Source of the DNA: DATMER01 sp035556715
GTDB lineage: Bacteria; Acidobacteriota; Thermoanaerobaculia; Multivoradales; UBA5704
DNA: 64,000 nt
Reading direction: 5' to 3'
NCBI GenBank assembly: GCA_035556715.1
Contig: DATMER010000077.1
Span: forward strand, 1-64,000
Positions within the stretch are counted from its first letter, which is position 1. Every line of letters starts with the position of its first letter. Shown here piece after piece: positions 26,646-34,077 of this stretch. A program made the position numbers and the translations under genes. The notes below the pieces were generated by a model. That model worked only from the letters and a program-made list of their open reading frames with translations. It made no database searches and was not told the origin of the DNA.

Positions 26646-27896
26646 ATGAAAAAGCGCCTGCTCGATTGGATCGTCTGCCCCAACTGTGGAGAGAGGCCCC
26701 GGCTCCAGGTATTCCAGGAGGAGAGGGTCGAGATCCCCTCCGCGGTCAGCGCTCCGGCCTGCTCCTTCTACTGCGGCCGGCACGACATGGCCGCTCCCCA
26801 CGCCATCCTCCCGCCCCCGGACTGCAATGCCTGCTACCGGGAAGAGATCCTGGAGGCGCTGTTCTCCTGCTCCTGCGGGCTGGCCTACCCGGTCATCGAC
26901 GGCATCCCGCGGCTGATCCGCAACGCCCGGGAGGAGTATCCCGAGTTCTTCGCCCGGCATGGACTGGCCGGCGAGGGCGCGAAACCGGCTCCCGCAGTAT
27001 CGGCGATATCGGCGGGCGGGCCGGCCGCCGACCGCCGCAGCTCCCGCAGCTTCGGCCGCCAGTGGCAGATCTACCGCGAGGGGGATGCCACCTGGTTCAA
27101 GGACGACCACGGCCTGCGCAAGCGCGAGTTCCTCTACAACCTGCAGACCACGCCGGAGGAGCTCTCCCGCTCGACCGTGCTCGACGGCGGCTGCGGCAAC
27201 GGAGAGCTGACCCGCTCGTTCGCGGAGTACGGACCCGAGGTGGTGGCCATGGACTTCAGCCGCAGCGTCGAGGGTGCGCGGCGGCGCCTGTTCGACAAGG
27301 GCTTCCCGGTCTCCCACCGCGTCCACTATTTACAAGGAAACGTGCTGGAGCTCCCTCTGCTGGCGCGCAGCTTCGACATGATCCACTCCTCCGGAGTGCT
27401 GCACCACACGCCGAGCACCTACCGCGCTTTCCGCTCGGTCAGCAAGGCGGTGAAGCCCGGAGGCAAGGTGTACATCCAGCTCTACCGCCGGCGGCCGACC
27501 TGGATCCACCTGGTCAACGTCGCCCTGAGGGCGGTAACGACCCGGATGCCGATGGGCTTCCTCTATGGCCTCTGCTACGTGGCGACGCCCGTGCACTCGG
27601 CCCTCTCGCGACTGGTGCACCGGCTGCGCGGGGAGGCCGCGCCCCCGCGAGCCACCGCTCGCGAGCGGGCCGTACAGATGTTCGACAACTACAGCCCCAG
27701 GTACCAGTACCGGCACACCGTCCCGGAGATCATGGACCTCTTCCGCAGCGAAGGCTTCGAGGACCTGAAGGATGTGACGCTCGACAACGAGGCCCGGCAC
27801 ATGCTGGCCGTGCTGGGAAGGAAGGCGCTGACCCCGGCCGCCGGGACCGCCCCGCAGGCAGCCCGGGCGGCGGCGCTCACGCAGCAGCCCGCCTGA
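26646..27896 (+). CDS. Zinc-ribbon SAM-dependent methyltransferase
   Basis: 416 residues from the ATG at 26646. The N-terminus is a Trm112-like metal-binding region with cysteine pairs CPNC, CSFYC, CNAC and CSC up to about residue 80. A class I methyltransferase domain follows: motif I VLDGGCGNGELT, MDFSRSV, then SGVLHHTPSTYRAFRSVSKAVKPGGKVYI. The C-terminal part is a helical cap with a hydrophobic segment. It is divergent from the EPS operon and probably methylates a sugar or lipid carrier of the same pathway. It is the only plus-strand gene in the EPS region. Confidence 0.85.
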   Translation: MKKRLLDWIVCPNCGERPRLQVFQEERVEIPSAVSAPACSFYCGRHDMAAPHAILPPPDCNACYREEILEALFSCSCGLAYPVIDGIPRLIRNAREEYPEFFARHGLAGEGAKPAPAVSAISAGGPAADRRSSRSFGRQWQIYREGDATWFKDDHGLRKREFLYNLQTTPEELSRSTVLDGGCGNGELTRSFAEYGPEVVAMDFSRSVEGARRRLFDKGFPVSHRVHYLQGNVLELPLLARSFDMIHSSGVLHHTPSTYRAFRSVSKAVKPGGKVYIQLYRRRPTWIHLVNVALRAVTTRMPMGFLYGLCYVATPVHSALSRLVHRLRGEAAPPRATARERAVQMFDNYSPRYQYRHTVPEIMDLFRSEGFEDLKDVTLDNEARHMLAVLGRKALTPAAGTAPQAARAAALTQQPA

Positions 27897-27926
27897 GTCA
27901 AACCTACTTTGGGATAGGAAACCTTT

Positions 27927-29786
27927 TCAATCAATAAACTTCCGGTGCCACTCCTCCAGCACGAGGAGCTGCCAGAGCACGCGGTGGTGGTCCTGCTTCC
28001 CCTCCATGTGCCCGGACACCAGGCCACGCACCACCTCGGGCCGGAAGTAGCCGCGGTCGAGGTGCCGGTCGCTCTCCAGGACATCGGCCACGTAGGACCG
28101 CATCTCCCCCTGGAACATGCGGGCGAGCGGCGTGGGGAACCCCATCTTGCCGCGGTGCAGGATCTCGCGCGGCAGGTGCTTCTCCATCGCCTTCTTGAGG
28201 ATGTGCTTCGTGGTCCATCCCTTGATCCTGTAACGCGGCGGGATGCGTCCGCCGAGCTCCACGACGCGGTGGTCGAGGAACGGCACGCGCAGCTCCACTC
28301 CATTCGCCATGGTCATCTTGTCGGCCTTGACCAGGAGGTCGTCCGGCAGCCAGCTCTTCACGTCCAGGTACATCATCTGGAGCAGCGGATCGAGCCCCTT
28401 GGCCTTGTCGTACCAGGGCTGCACCAGGCCGGGCATGCCGTGGCCGTTGAAGAGATTTCTGATCTCCGGCCGGTAGAGCGCCTCCTTGGTCGGAGTCTCG
28501 TAGAAAGAGACGCCCAGATAACGCTCGTGGAGCGGCCGGTCGGACAGCCGGGTGTACTTGTTCCACTTGCCGCCGAGTCTGTTCAGGGCGGGATTGATGA
28601 CGTTCTGCCGCAGCGCCGCCGGCAGCCTGCGGTAGCGCTCCAGCGTCTGCATGTACTTGTAGATCGGATAGCCGCCGAACACCTCGTCCGAGCCCTCGCC
28701 GGAGAGGACGACGGCGACGTCTTCGCGAGCGAGCTTCGCCACGAAGTAGAGCGAGATCGCGGCCGCCTCGGTCACCGGCTCGTCCATGTGCCAGACGAGC
28801 GACGGGATGAACTCCTGGAACTCCCGCGGCGTGACGAAGACCTCGCGGTGGCGGGTCTGGAACTTCTCGGCGATCATCCGGGCGTAGCGGGTCTCGTCGT
28901 AGGCAGGCCCGAAGTCGTAGGCCACCGTGTACGTGCGGATGTCGCGGATCCCCATCTCGTGCATCAGGGCCACGACCGCGCTCGAGTCGATCCCGCCGGA
29001 GAGGAACACGCCCAGGGGGACGTCGCTCCGGAGCTGGAGCCTGACTGAATCGCGCAGCAGCTCGAGCGTCTGCGTCACGCACTCCTCTTCGGACAGGTGC
29101 TCCGGCTCGGGCTTCAGGTCCCAGTACTGGCGGAGCCGAAGCTCTTGCCCATGGATCGTCAGGCACCATCCGGGCTGAAGCTTCTCGATCCCCTGGAAGA
29201 GAGTGCGCTCGGTGGGCACGTAGCCGACGCTCATGTAGGCGTCGAGCATGTCGAGGTTGACCTGGGGCCTGCTGTTCGAGGTGGCGAGCAGGGCCTTGAC
29301 CTCGGAGGCGAAGCGGATGCCGTCCTGGTCCAGGGTGTAGTAGAGCGGCTTGATGCCGAGGCGGTCGCGGGCGATGAACAGGGTCTGGCGGCGGCGGTCC
29401 CAGACCGCGAACGCGAACATGCCGTTGAGCCGCTCCAGGCAATCCTCGCCGAGCACGTCCCAGAGCCGGAGGATGACCTCGGTATCCGTGGTGGTGCGGA
29501 ACGCGTGGCCCTGGGCCTCCAGCTCGGCGCGGAGCTCGACGAAGTTGTAGACCTCGCCGTTGAACACGATGCACGACTGACCGTCCTCGCTGAACATGGG
29601 CTGCCGCCCCCGGGACGAGGTGTCCAGGATGGTCAGCCGCTTGTGAGCTAGCCCCAGGGGACCGTCGTTGAAGTACCCTTCGTCATCCGGACCCCGATGG
29701 GCGAGGCAAGCACCCATGGTCCGAACCTCCCCCGGCTCGACCGGCCGCTCCGACCGGAACCGGTAGATCCCCGCTATCCCACACAT
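27927..29786 (-). CDS. Asparagine-synthase-type amidotransferase
   Basis: 619 residues. Cys2 nucleophile (MCGIAGIYRFRSER), HRGPDDEGYFNDGPLGLAHKRL, FNGEVYNFVELR and TDTEVILRLWD in the glutaminase domain; VFLSGGIDSSAVVAL and SGEGSDEVFGGYPIYK in the synthase domain. This is the branch of AsnB-like proteins often found in EPS and O-antigen loci. It is a third paralogue, transcribed alone from a sigma-54-type promoter at 29837, with AAGGAG as ribosome-binding site. It may modify the same polymer as the other two. Confidence 0.9.
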   Translation of the reverse strand: MCGIAGIYRFRSERPVEPGEVRTMGACLAHRGPDDEGYFNDGPLGLAHKRLTILDTSSRGRQPMFSEDGQSCIVFNGEVYNFVELRAELEAQGHAFRTTTDTEVILRLWDVLGEDCLERLNGMFAFAVWDRRRQTLFIARDRLGIKPLYYTLDQDGIRFASEVKALLATSNSRPQVNLDMLDAYMSVGYVPTERTLFQGIEKLQPGWCLTIHGQELRLRQYWDLKPEPEHLSEEECVTQTLELLRDSVRLQLRSDVPLGVFLSGGIDSSAVVALMHEMGIRDIRTYTVAYDFGPAYDETRYARMIAEKFQTRHREVFVTPREFQEFIPSLVWHMDEPVTEAAAISLYFVAKLAREDVAVVLSGEGSDEVFGGYPIYKYMQTLERYRRLPAALRQNVINPALNRLGGKWNKYTRLSDRPLHERYLGVSFYETPTKEALYRPEIRNLFNGHGMPGLVQPWYDKAKGLDPLLQMMYLDVKSWLPDDLLVKADKMTMANGVELRVPFLDHRVVELGGRIPPRYRIKGWTTKHILKKAMEKHLPREILHRGKMGFPTPLARMFQGEMRSYVADVLESDRHLDRGYFRPEVVRGLVSGHMEGKQDHHRVLWQLLVLEEWHRKFID

Positions 29787-29836
29787 TCAGTCGTCTCCTT
29801 GGCGATTGGGCAGACCTCCAGGCTTGCCGGGAGATG

Positions 29837-29853
29837 CTGCAAGATTGGCGCCT
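29837..29853 (-). promoter_or_regulatory. Sigma-54-type promoter for the third amidotransferase
   Basis: Minus strand AGGCGCCAATCTTGCAG: GG-N10-GC with a perfect -12 TTGCA and a GGCGC -24 box. The predicted start is near 29827, leaving about 40 bases of leader with a strong AAGGAG before the ATG at 29786. Confidence 0.55.
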
Positions 29854-29881
29854 GGAGGGGGCATAGAGGGGCAATAACCGT

Positions 29882-29913
29882 TTGTCGCCTCGGAGGGAAA
29901 GTGGTACTCTCCC
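29882..29913 (+). promoter_or_regulatory. Promoter and operator of the toxin-antitoxin pair
   Basis: TTGTCG (29882-29887), 17 bases, TACTCT (29905-29910) forms a reasonable sigma-70 promoter. An imperfect inverted repeat GGGA-A-AGT-GGT-ACT-C-TCCC (29895-29913) covers the -10 box, the normal place for autorepression by an antitoxin. The predicted start near 29917 supports the ATG at 29945 as the antitoxin start. Confidence 0.5.
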
Positions 29914-29944
29914 ACCGATGGCGGAACCTCACGCCCGGCAGACG

Positions 29945-30250
29945 ATGGCACGTACCTCGTTCCTCACGCTAGACCAGAAAGGGCGCACGACCCTTCCCGA
30001 GGAGGTTCGTGCCGCGCTGGGAGTCGAGCCCGGCGACCTCATCTTGTTGGAGCGCACGGAAAGAGGGACATTCGAACTGGTTCCCGCGGCCCTGGTGCCC
30101 AAGGACCAGCTCTGGTTCCATCACCCGGACATCCAGGCGCGAGTGGCAAAGGCGGAAAGAGACTTTGCCGAAGGCCGCTCGACCCGGACTCAGACCCCCG
30201 AGGAGGCCCAGGCCCTCCTCGACAGCCTGAAGCAGCGCCCTAACCCATAG
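29945..30250 (+). CDS. AbrB/SpoVT-type antitoxin
   Basis: 101 residues. The N-terminal swapped-hairpin domain reads FLTLDQKGRTTLPEEVRAALG...LILLERTERGTFELVP, the AbrB/MazE-type DNA-binding fold that represses its own operon. The C-terminal half is charged and flexible, as in antitoxins that wrap their toxin. The ATG at 29945 places the fold at the usual distance from the start; an in-frame ATG at 29918 is an alternative. The toxin gene begins 1 base after its stop. Confidence 0.85.
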   Translation: MARTSFLTLDQKGRTTLPEEVRAALGVEPGDLILLERTERGTFELVPAALVPKDQLWFHHPDIQARVAKAERDFAEGRSTRTQTPEEAQALLDSLKQRPNP

Positions 30251-30251
30251 C

Positions 30252-30554
30252 ATGGCGCGCAAGCAGACGTTCCTCACGGCCGAATGGTCGGAGCAGTGGA
30301 AGGTCAGCTACGCGCAGCTCAGCGCCGACCGGCAAGCCGCCTGCGACAAGGCAGCCATCGCGCTGATCAAGCGTGCCTCATCCCCAGGGCTGCACACCAA
30401 GCCGATCCATCCCGACAAGTACTACTCCGAAGCCCGGATCAACAGCGGAGACCGGATTGTCTTCCGAGTGGCTGAGGACACGATCTTCTTCATTGACGTG
30501 GTCAAGCACGACGATATCGGCCGCTACGGGAAGAGACCGGTTCGGCGGGATTGA
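30252..30554 (+). CDS. RelE/ParE-superfamily toxin
   Basis: 100 residues starting one base after the antitoxin stop, without a ribosome-binding site, so translation is probably coupled. The sequence is small and basic with the YSEARINSGDRIVFRV ... FIDVVKHDDIGRYGK pattern of RelE/HigB-like mRNA interferases: a beta-sheet core ending in a basic tail. Likely cleaves mRNA on ribosomes when released from the antitoxin. It could also be a ParE-like gyrase inhibitor; the fold does not decide. Confidence 0.8.
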   Translation: MARKQTFLTAEWSEQWKVSYAQLSADRQAACDKAAIALIKRASSPGLHTKPIHPDKYYSEARINSGDRIVFRVAEDTIFFIDVVKHDDIGRYGKRPVRRD

Positions 30555-30790
30555 CCACAGGTTACCGAGCCGCGCGCACTCCCGACCCGTCGAATCCCTG
30601 TTGACAACTCCCTGGGACCGCCGGCATCCTTGCCGGCTCTTCCGGGAGCCTCCGCCCGCGTCACGGCCGAAGCTCCGAGCCCCGGTTGTCTTCACCCCGC
30701 CAAAGCGGCACACTCCGTCCCAGGAGACTTTTTCTGACCACGGTCACCGAATGACCGCCGGCCTGCGGATCTCCTGGAAAGGAAGGATCT
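30555..30790. other. Intergenic stretch with palindrome at 30620-30637
   Basis: No gene seen. It contains a TTGACA (30601-30606) without a convincing -10 box at 17 bp, and a perfect hairpin GCCGGCA-TCCT-TGCCGGC at 30620-30637 that may end the toxin transcript or be a dispersed REP-like palindrome. Just before the next gene is AAGGAAGGATCT, a good ribosome-binding region. Confidence 0.5.
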
Positions 30791-31006
30791 ATGCCACGTG
30801 TGCTGTTGGCTCTTCTCCTCGTGCTGGGCGCGGGATCGCCGTTCTTCGCCGCCCCGGGAATGCCCGAGTTCCTCCGAGCTGCGGTCGCCAGGGTCGGAAG
30901 CACCTGGGACCCGGACGGCAAGCCGGGCGCCGACGTCGGAGGCACCTGGGACCCGGACGGCAGGCCCAGCGCCGACGTCGGCAGCACCTGGGACCCGAAC
31001 GGCTAG
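30791..31006 (+). CDS. Small exported peptide precursor with STWDPDG repeats
   Basis: 71 residues with AAGGA 7 bases before the ATG. Signal peptide MPRVLLALLLVLGAGSPFFA, a short linker, then two complete 14-residue repeats (VGSTWDPDGKPGAD, VGGTWDPDGRPSAD) and a final half repeat ending at the C-terminus in STWDPNG. The DNA units are 42 bp (30896-30937, 30938-30979, then partial) and nearly identical, so expansion is recent or selected. No cysteines are present. It lies directly before two TPR-containing regulators. I do not recognise the family; a secreted signal or a precursor of short peptides is a hypothesis. Confidence 0.75.
   Translation: MPRVLLALLLVLGAGSPFFAAPGMPEFLRAAVARVGSTWDPDGKPGADVGGTWDPDGRPSADVGSTWDPNG
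30896..31003 (+). repeat. 42-bp in-frame tandem repeat
   Basis: Two and a half units of 42 bp encoding the STWDPDG heptad plus a variable heptad. The STWDP(D/N)G half is the better conserved. The array ends exactly at the stop codon of the small exported protein. Confidence 0.85.
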
Positions 31007-31111
31007 GCAGCCCTCGATTCCGTACTGTATAGTCGGAGGAGGACGTTCCGCTTGTCCTCCTTTTTTCTCCTGTTTCGGGTTGGAAGGGGGTCTCCATGGA
31101 GAGACCTGAAG

Positions 31112-32726
31112 ATGGCGCCACATCTTTCCCGGAAACGCCTGGCCCGCGCCCTGTCCGAGGACGGCGATCCGGCCGAGGCCGATGCAGCCGTCGCACACCT
31201 CCTGGCGTGCAGGCCGTGCCAGGACCTTGCGGCCGAGGAGCTGGGGGCAGGCTCCGCCCGGCCACGCCTGTCCCAGAAGGGGAATGCCTTCCGCACGCTC
31301 TTCAAGTCCGAGGAGTGCCGCGCCCTGGACCAGCTTCGCTGCGAAGGCTGGTGGGCCGAGCTGGCGGGCCTCGCGCCGGAGGAGCAGCGGGAGCGTGTCC
31401 GTTCCGTGCTCGCGCTCCAGTCGAAGAAGATGTTCGAGGTGGTGATCGCGGAAGCGTCGCGCCTCGCCGCCGACGATCCCTACGTGGGCGAGGAGATGGC
31501 GCTGACTGCCCGCGTCATCGCCGCGCTGCTCCCCCGGAACCGGCATTCCGAGAAGGCCAGGAACGACCTCCAGGGCGAAGCCCTGATCGTGGTGGCCAAA
31601 TGCCGCCGGCTCGGCGCGGACTGGCCCGGATCGAAAGCCGCCCTGCAGGAGGCTTGGAGCCACCTCGGGCGGGGGACCGGCGACCCGAAGCAGGAGTGCC
31701 GCCTCCTCTCCATCGCGGCCTCGCTGGCGAGCGACACCGGCAACCTGGAGAGCGCCCTGGGCCTCCTCGCGCGGGCAGAGGAACGTGCCCGGGCCACCCG
31801 GGATGCGGGCCTCGTCGTCGGCGTGGCCGTGAAGGTGGCGAACACCCTGCTCGCCGGCTGCCGCTTCGAGGAGGCCCTCGGCCGGGCCGAGGAGGCGCTC
31901 CAGCTCCTGTCCCCGGGCGACTCCCGGCTGGAGATGCTGGCGCGGAGCATCGCCACCGAGTGCCTGATCGAGCTCGGGCGGCCGACCCGGGCCCTGCGCA
32001 GCTTCCTCGCCACCCGCGCTCTCTATGACGCGCCCTGGGGACGGCCGACCCGGCTCAAGGTGGACTATCTGAAGGCCCGGCTGCTGGACGCCTTCGGCCA
32101 CGTCCGCGAATCCGAAAAGGCGCTGCGCGTGGTCATCGCCGGCCACATCGCAGAGGGGACCTACAAGGACGCGTTCCTCTACACGCTGACCCTGTTTGAT
32201 TCCCTGTGCAGGCGCGGCGCCCTGGGCAAGGCCGCGGAACTCTGTGAAGAGGCCGCCGGCCTGACGGACACGCCCTTCTGCCATTCCCAGATGGGGAAGG
32301 GTCTGGGCCGAGCTGCTCGGCCAGGTGAGGTCGCAGGCGCTGACCGCGGCCCGGCTGCTGGAGGTGCGGCTCTACATCCTCCGGCACTGGAGCGCCCCGG
32401 CGGCCCGCCTGCCGCAGGACGGCGGCTCGCCGGCCCCGGCCGGGCTCGCAGCCTGGCAGCCGGAAGCCCGGCCCGCCGGGGTCCAGGAGCAGCCGGTCCG
32501 GCAGTTTGAAGAGGAAGAGCCCGAGGATCTCCCGCCCGTGCCCACCCAGCTCGAGGAAGGCTGGTATGAGAGCGCGCTGGGTGCCTACGACCGCAAGCTG
32601 ATCGCGTCGGCGCTCGAACAGGCCGGCGGCAACCTGAGGAAGACCGCCCGCCTCCTCCGGCTGTCGCGCAACGGCCTCAAGATGAAGATCAAGAGGCTCG
32701 GCCTCGCCGCGGGCAGGGAGGAATGA
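31112..32726 (+). pseudogene. Zinc-motif/TPR/Fis-type regulator, interrupted by a frameshift near 32291-32303
   Basis: The ATG at 31112 has GGAGAG upstream. The N-terminus carries HLLACRPC, an H-x3-C-x2-C motif as in zinc-binding anti-sigma domains. Several hundred residues of TPR-like helical pairs follow (NLESALGLLARAEERARATRD, FEEALGRAEEALQLL). At 32291-32303 (ATGGGGAAGGGTC) the frame slips: the first frame ends in low-complexity sequence at 32509, while dropping one G continues sensibly as VWAELLGQVRSQALTAARLLE to 32726. That end is a Fis-type helix-turn-helix (ALEQAGGNLRKTARLLRLSR). It may be a real pseudogene, a sequencing error or a slippage site. The intact protein would be a transcriptional regulator. 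Confidence 0.75.
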
Positions 32727-32760
32727 CGGCGCCCACTGGGTGTATGCTCTTCTGTGCCCG

Positions 32761-33489
32761 ATGACCATGGAACTGGACCCGTCGAAGCTGGCCGAAGCCT
32801 GGGACGATGCCAACACCCGGCGAATGGCTCTCACCATGGTGCGGGCAACGCAAGGCGAGAGCAGCCGGGAGGTCGCCAAGGCCCTGGGTGTGTCGATCTT
32901 TATCTACCAGGACTTTGAGCTCAGACGGAAGCCCTTGAGCCAGGAGGCCTTCATCAAGGCCATGCAATTCTTGCAGGTCCCGCCGGAACGCCTCGTCACG
33001 GTGCTGCTGGCCACGCACCAGTACCTCCTGGAGTGCGCGGACGCCTGGCCCAAGGTCTGGAGAGAGCAGCTGGAGCCGCTCGATTTCGAGGCAAGGAAAG
33101 CCCTCATCCTCGCCGACAAGGATCTCCACAACTGGGGCCTGGGTGATCTGCTCTGTGACAAGAGCCGCGAGGCGGCCGAACCCAATGAGGCCGTCCGGCT
33201 TGCGGAGCTCGCCCTGCTCACCATGGAGGAAGCCAGGCTCGCCCCGGACTTCCAGCGGCGGCACCGCGGGTACGCGCGCGGGCACCTCGGCCACGCTCTC
33301 CAGCGCTGCGGGGACTCGGCAGCGGCGGAAGCTGCCTTTGCGCAGGCCATTGAGGAATGGATGACGGGCAAAGGCGGGTCTCAAAAGGACGACGAGCGTC
33401 AGGTCGAGCACCTTGCTGCGATCGTGCCCGGCTTCCCCAAAACCGAGGCGCTCCAGCGGCCTAAACGGGCCAGAAAAAAGAGCGCCTAG
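32761..33489 (+). CDS. TPR protein with N-terminal helix-turn-helix-like domain
   Basis: 242 residues from the ATG at 32761 (no clear ribosome-binding site; another ATG two codons on). Residues about 15-75 look like an XRE-type domain (ESSREVAKALGVSIFIYQDFE). The centre holds WGLGDLLCDKSREAAEPNEAVRLAELALLTMEEA, a TPR pair of a type seen repeatedly in TPR regulators of this kind of genome, and ends HALQRCGDSAAAEAAFAQAIEEW, another TPR. It begins 35 bases after the Fis-type regulator and probably forms a unit with it and the small repeat peptide. Function unknown. Confidence 0.7.
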   Translation: MTMELDPSKLAEAWDDANTRRMALTMVRATQGESSREVAKALGVSIFIYQDFELRRKPLSQEAFIKAMQFLQVPPERLVTVLLATHQYLLECADAWPKVWREQLEPLDFEARKALILADKDLHNWGLGDLLCDKSREAAEPNEAVRLAELALLTMEEARLAPDFQRRHRGYARGHLGHALQRCGDSAAAEAAFAQAIEEWMTGKGGSQKDDERQVEHLAAIVPGFPKTEALQRPKRARKKSA

Positions 33490-33712
33490 CACCTGCCTGC
33501 CCACCTGCCACTCAGATTGACGGGTACCCTTCTCCTGTAGGAGAGGGGCTTGCCCCATACGCGCGCTAACTTTGGACTCTGAACCGGGAGGGGACCCCCT
33601 CTCCCGCGCGCCAGCGCTGGGGAGGGCAGGGGAGGGGCTCAACCAGCCAGGTAAGCCGCTCTTCAGCAGATTTTCCACCCTTCGCGGCGGAATTGAGCAT
33701 CTCGGGCCCGCG
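33490..33712. other. Intergenic stretch with G/C-tract palindromes
   Basis: No gene seen. Holds CTCCTGTAGGAG (near 33532) and a CCCCTCTCCC...GGGGAGGGG tract (about 33595-33640) related to the REP-like palindrome at 3237, then leads into the 21-bp repeat array. Confidence 0.5.
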
Positions 33713-33985
33713 CCCGAGAGCCTCGGGCGGGAACCCGAGCGACTCTACCCCGTGCCCGAGAGGCTCGGGCGGGAGCCCGAGCGACTCTGCCCCGCGCCCG
33801 AGAGCCTCGGGCGGAAACCCGAGCGACTCTGCCCCGTGCCCGAGAGGCTCGGGTGGGAACCCCAGAGCCTCGGGGAGGCACCCGAGAGGCTCCGACTCCG
33901 ACCCGAGAGGCTCGGGTGAGCGCCCGAGAGCCTCCGATTCCCGCCCGAGCGCCTCGGGCGAGCTCCCGAGGCCCAGGGAGAGCAG
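33713..33985. repeat. 21-bp tandem repeat array (13 units)
   Basis: Thirteen units, each beginning CCCGAG (one CCCCAG), with exact 21-bp phase from 33713 to 33985. Many units contain the palindrome CCCGAGAGGCTCGGG, so the DNA or RNA can fold into a row of hairpins. Early units alternate between two subtypes (GCCTCGGGCGGGAA and CGACTCTGCCCCGTG), giving a 42-bp higher-order repeat. All frames are open for long distances without start signals, so coding is unlikely. Same period as the array at 157-494 but a different core. Confidence 0.88.
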
Positions 33986-34077
33986 GGCGACGAGGCGGGC
34001 CTGTTCGATCGGAAACCTTCCGGCTTCCTTCGACACAGCGGAAGGGATCTTGACTTGGGTCCCTGGCGTCCTCTGGG
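33986..34077. other. Intergenic, between repeat array and glycosyltransferase end
   Basis: Ninety bases with no feature recognised; the last stop of the minus-strand glycosyltransferase is at 34078. Confidence 0.5.

Noticed and set aside
29918..29944. Antitoxin start at the upstream ATG (29918)
   Set aside because: It would coincide with the predicted transcription start and add nine residues not needed by the AbrB fold; kept only as an alternative.
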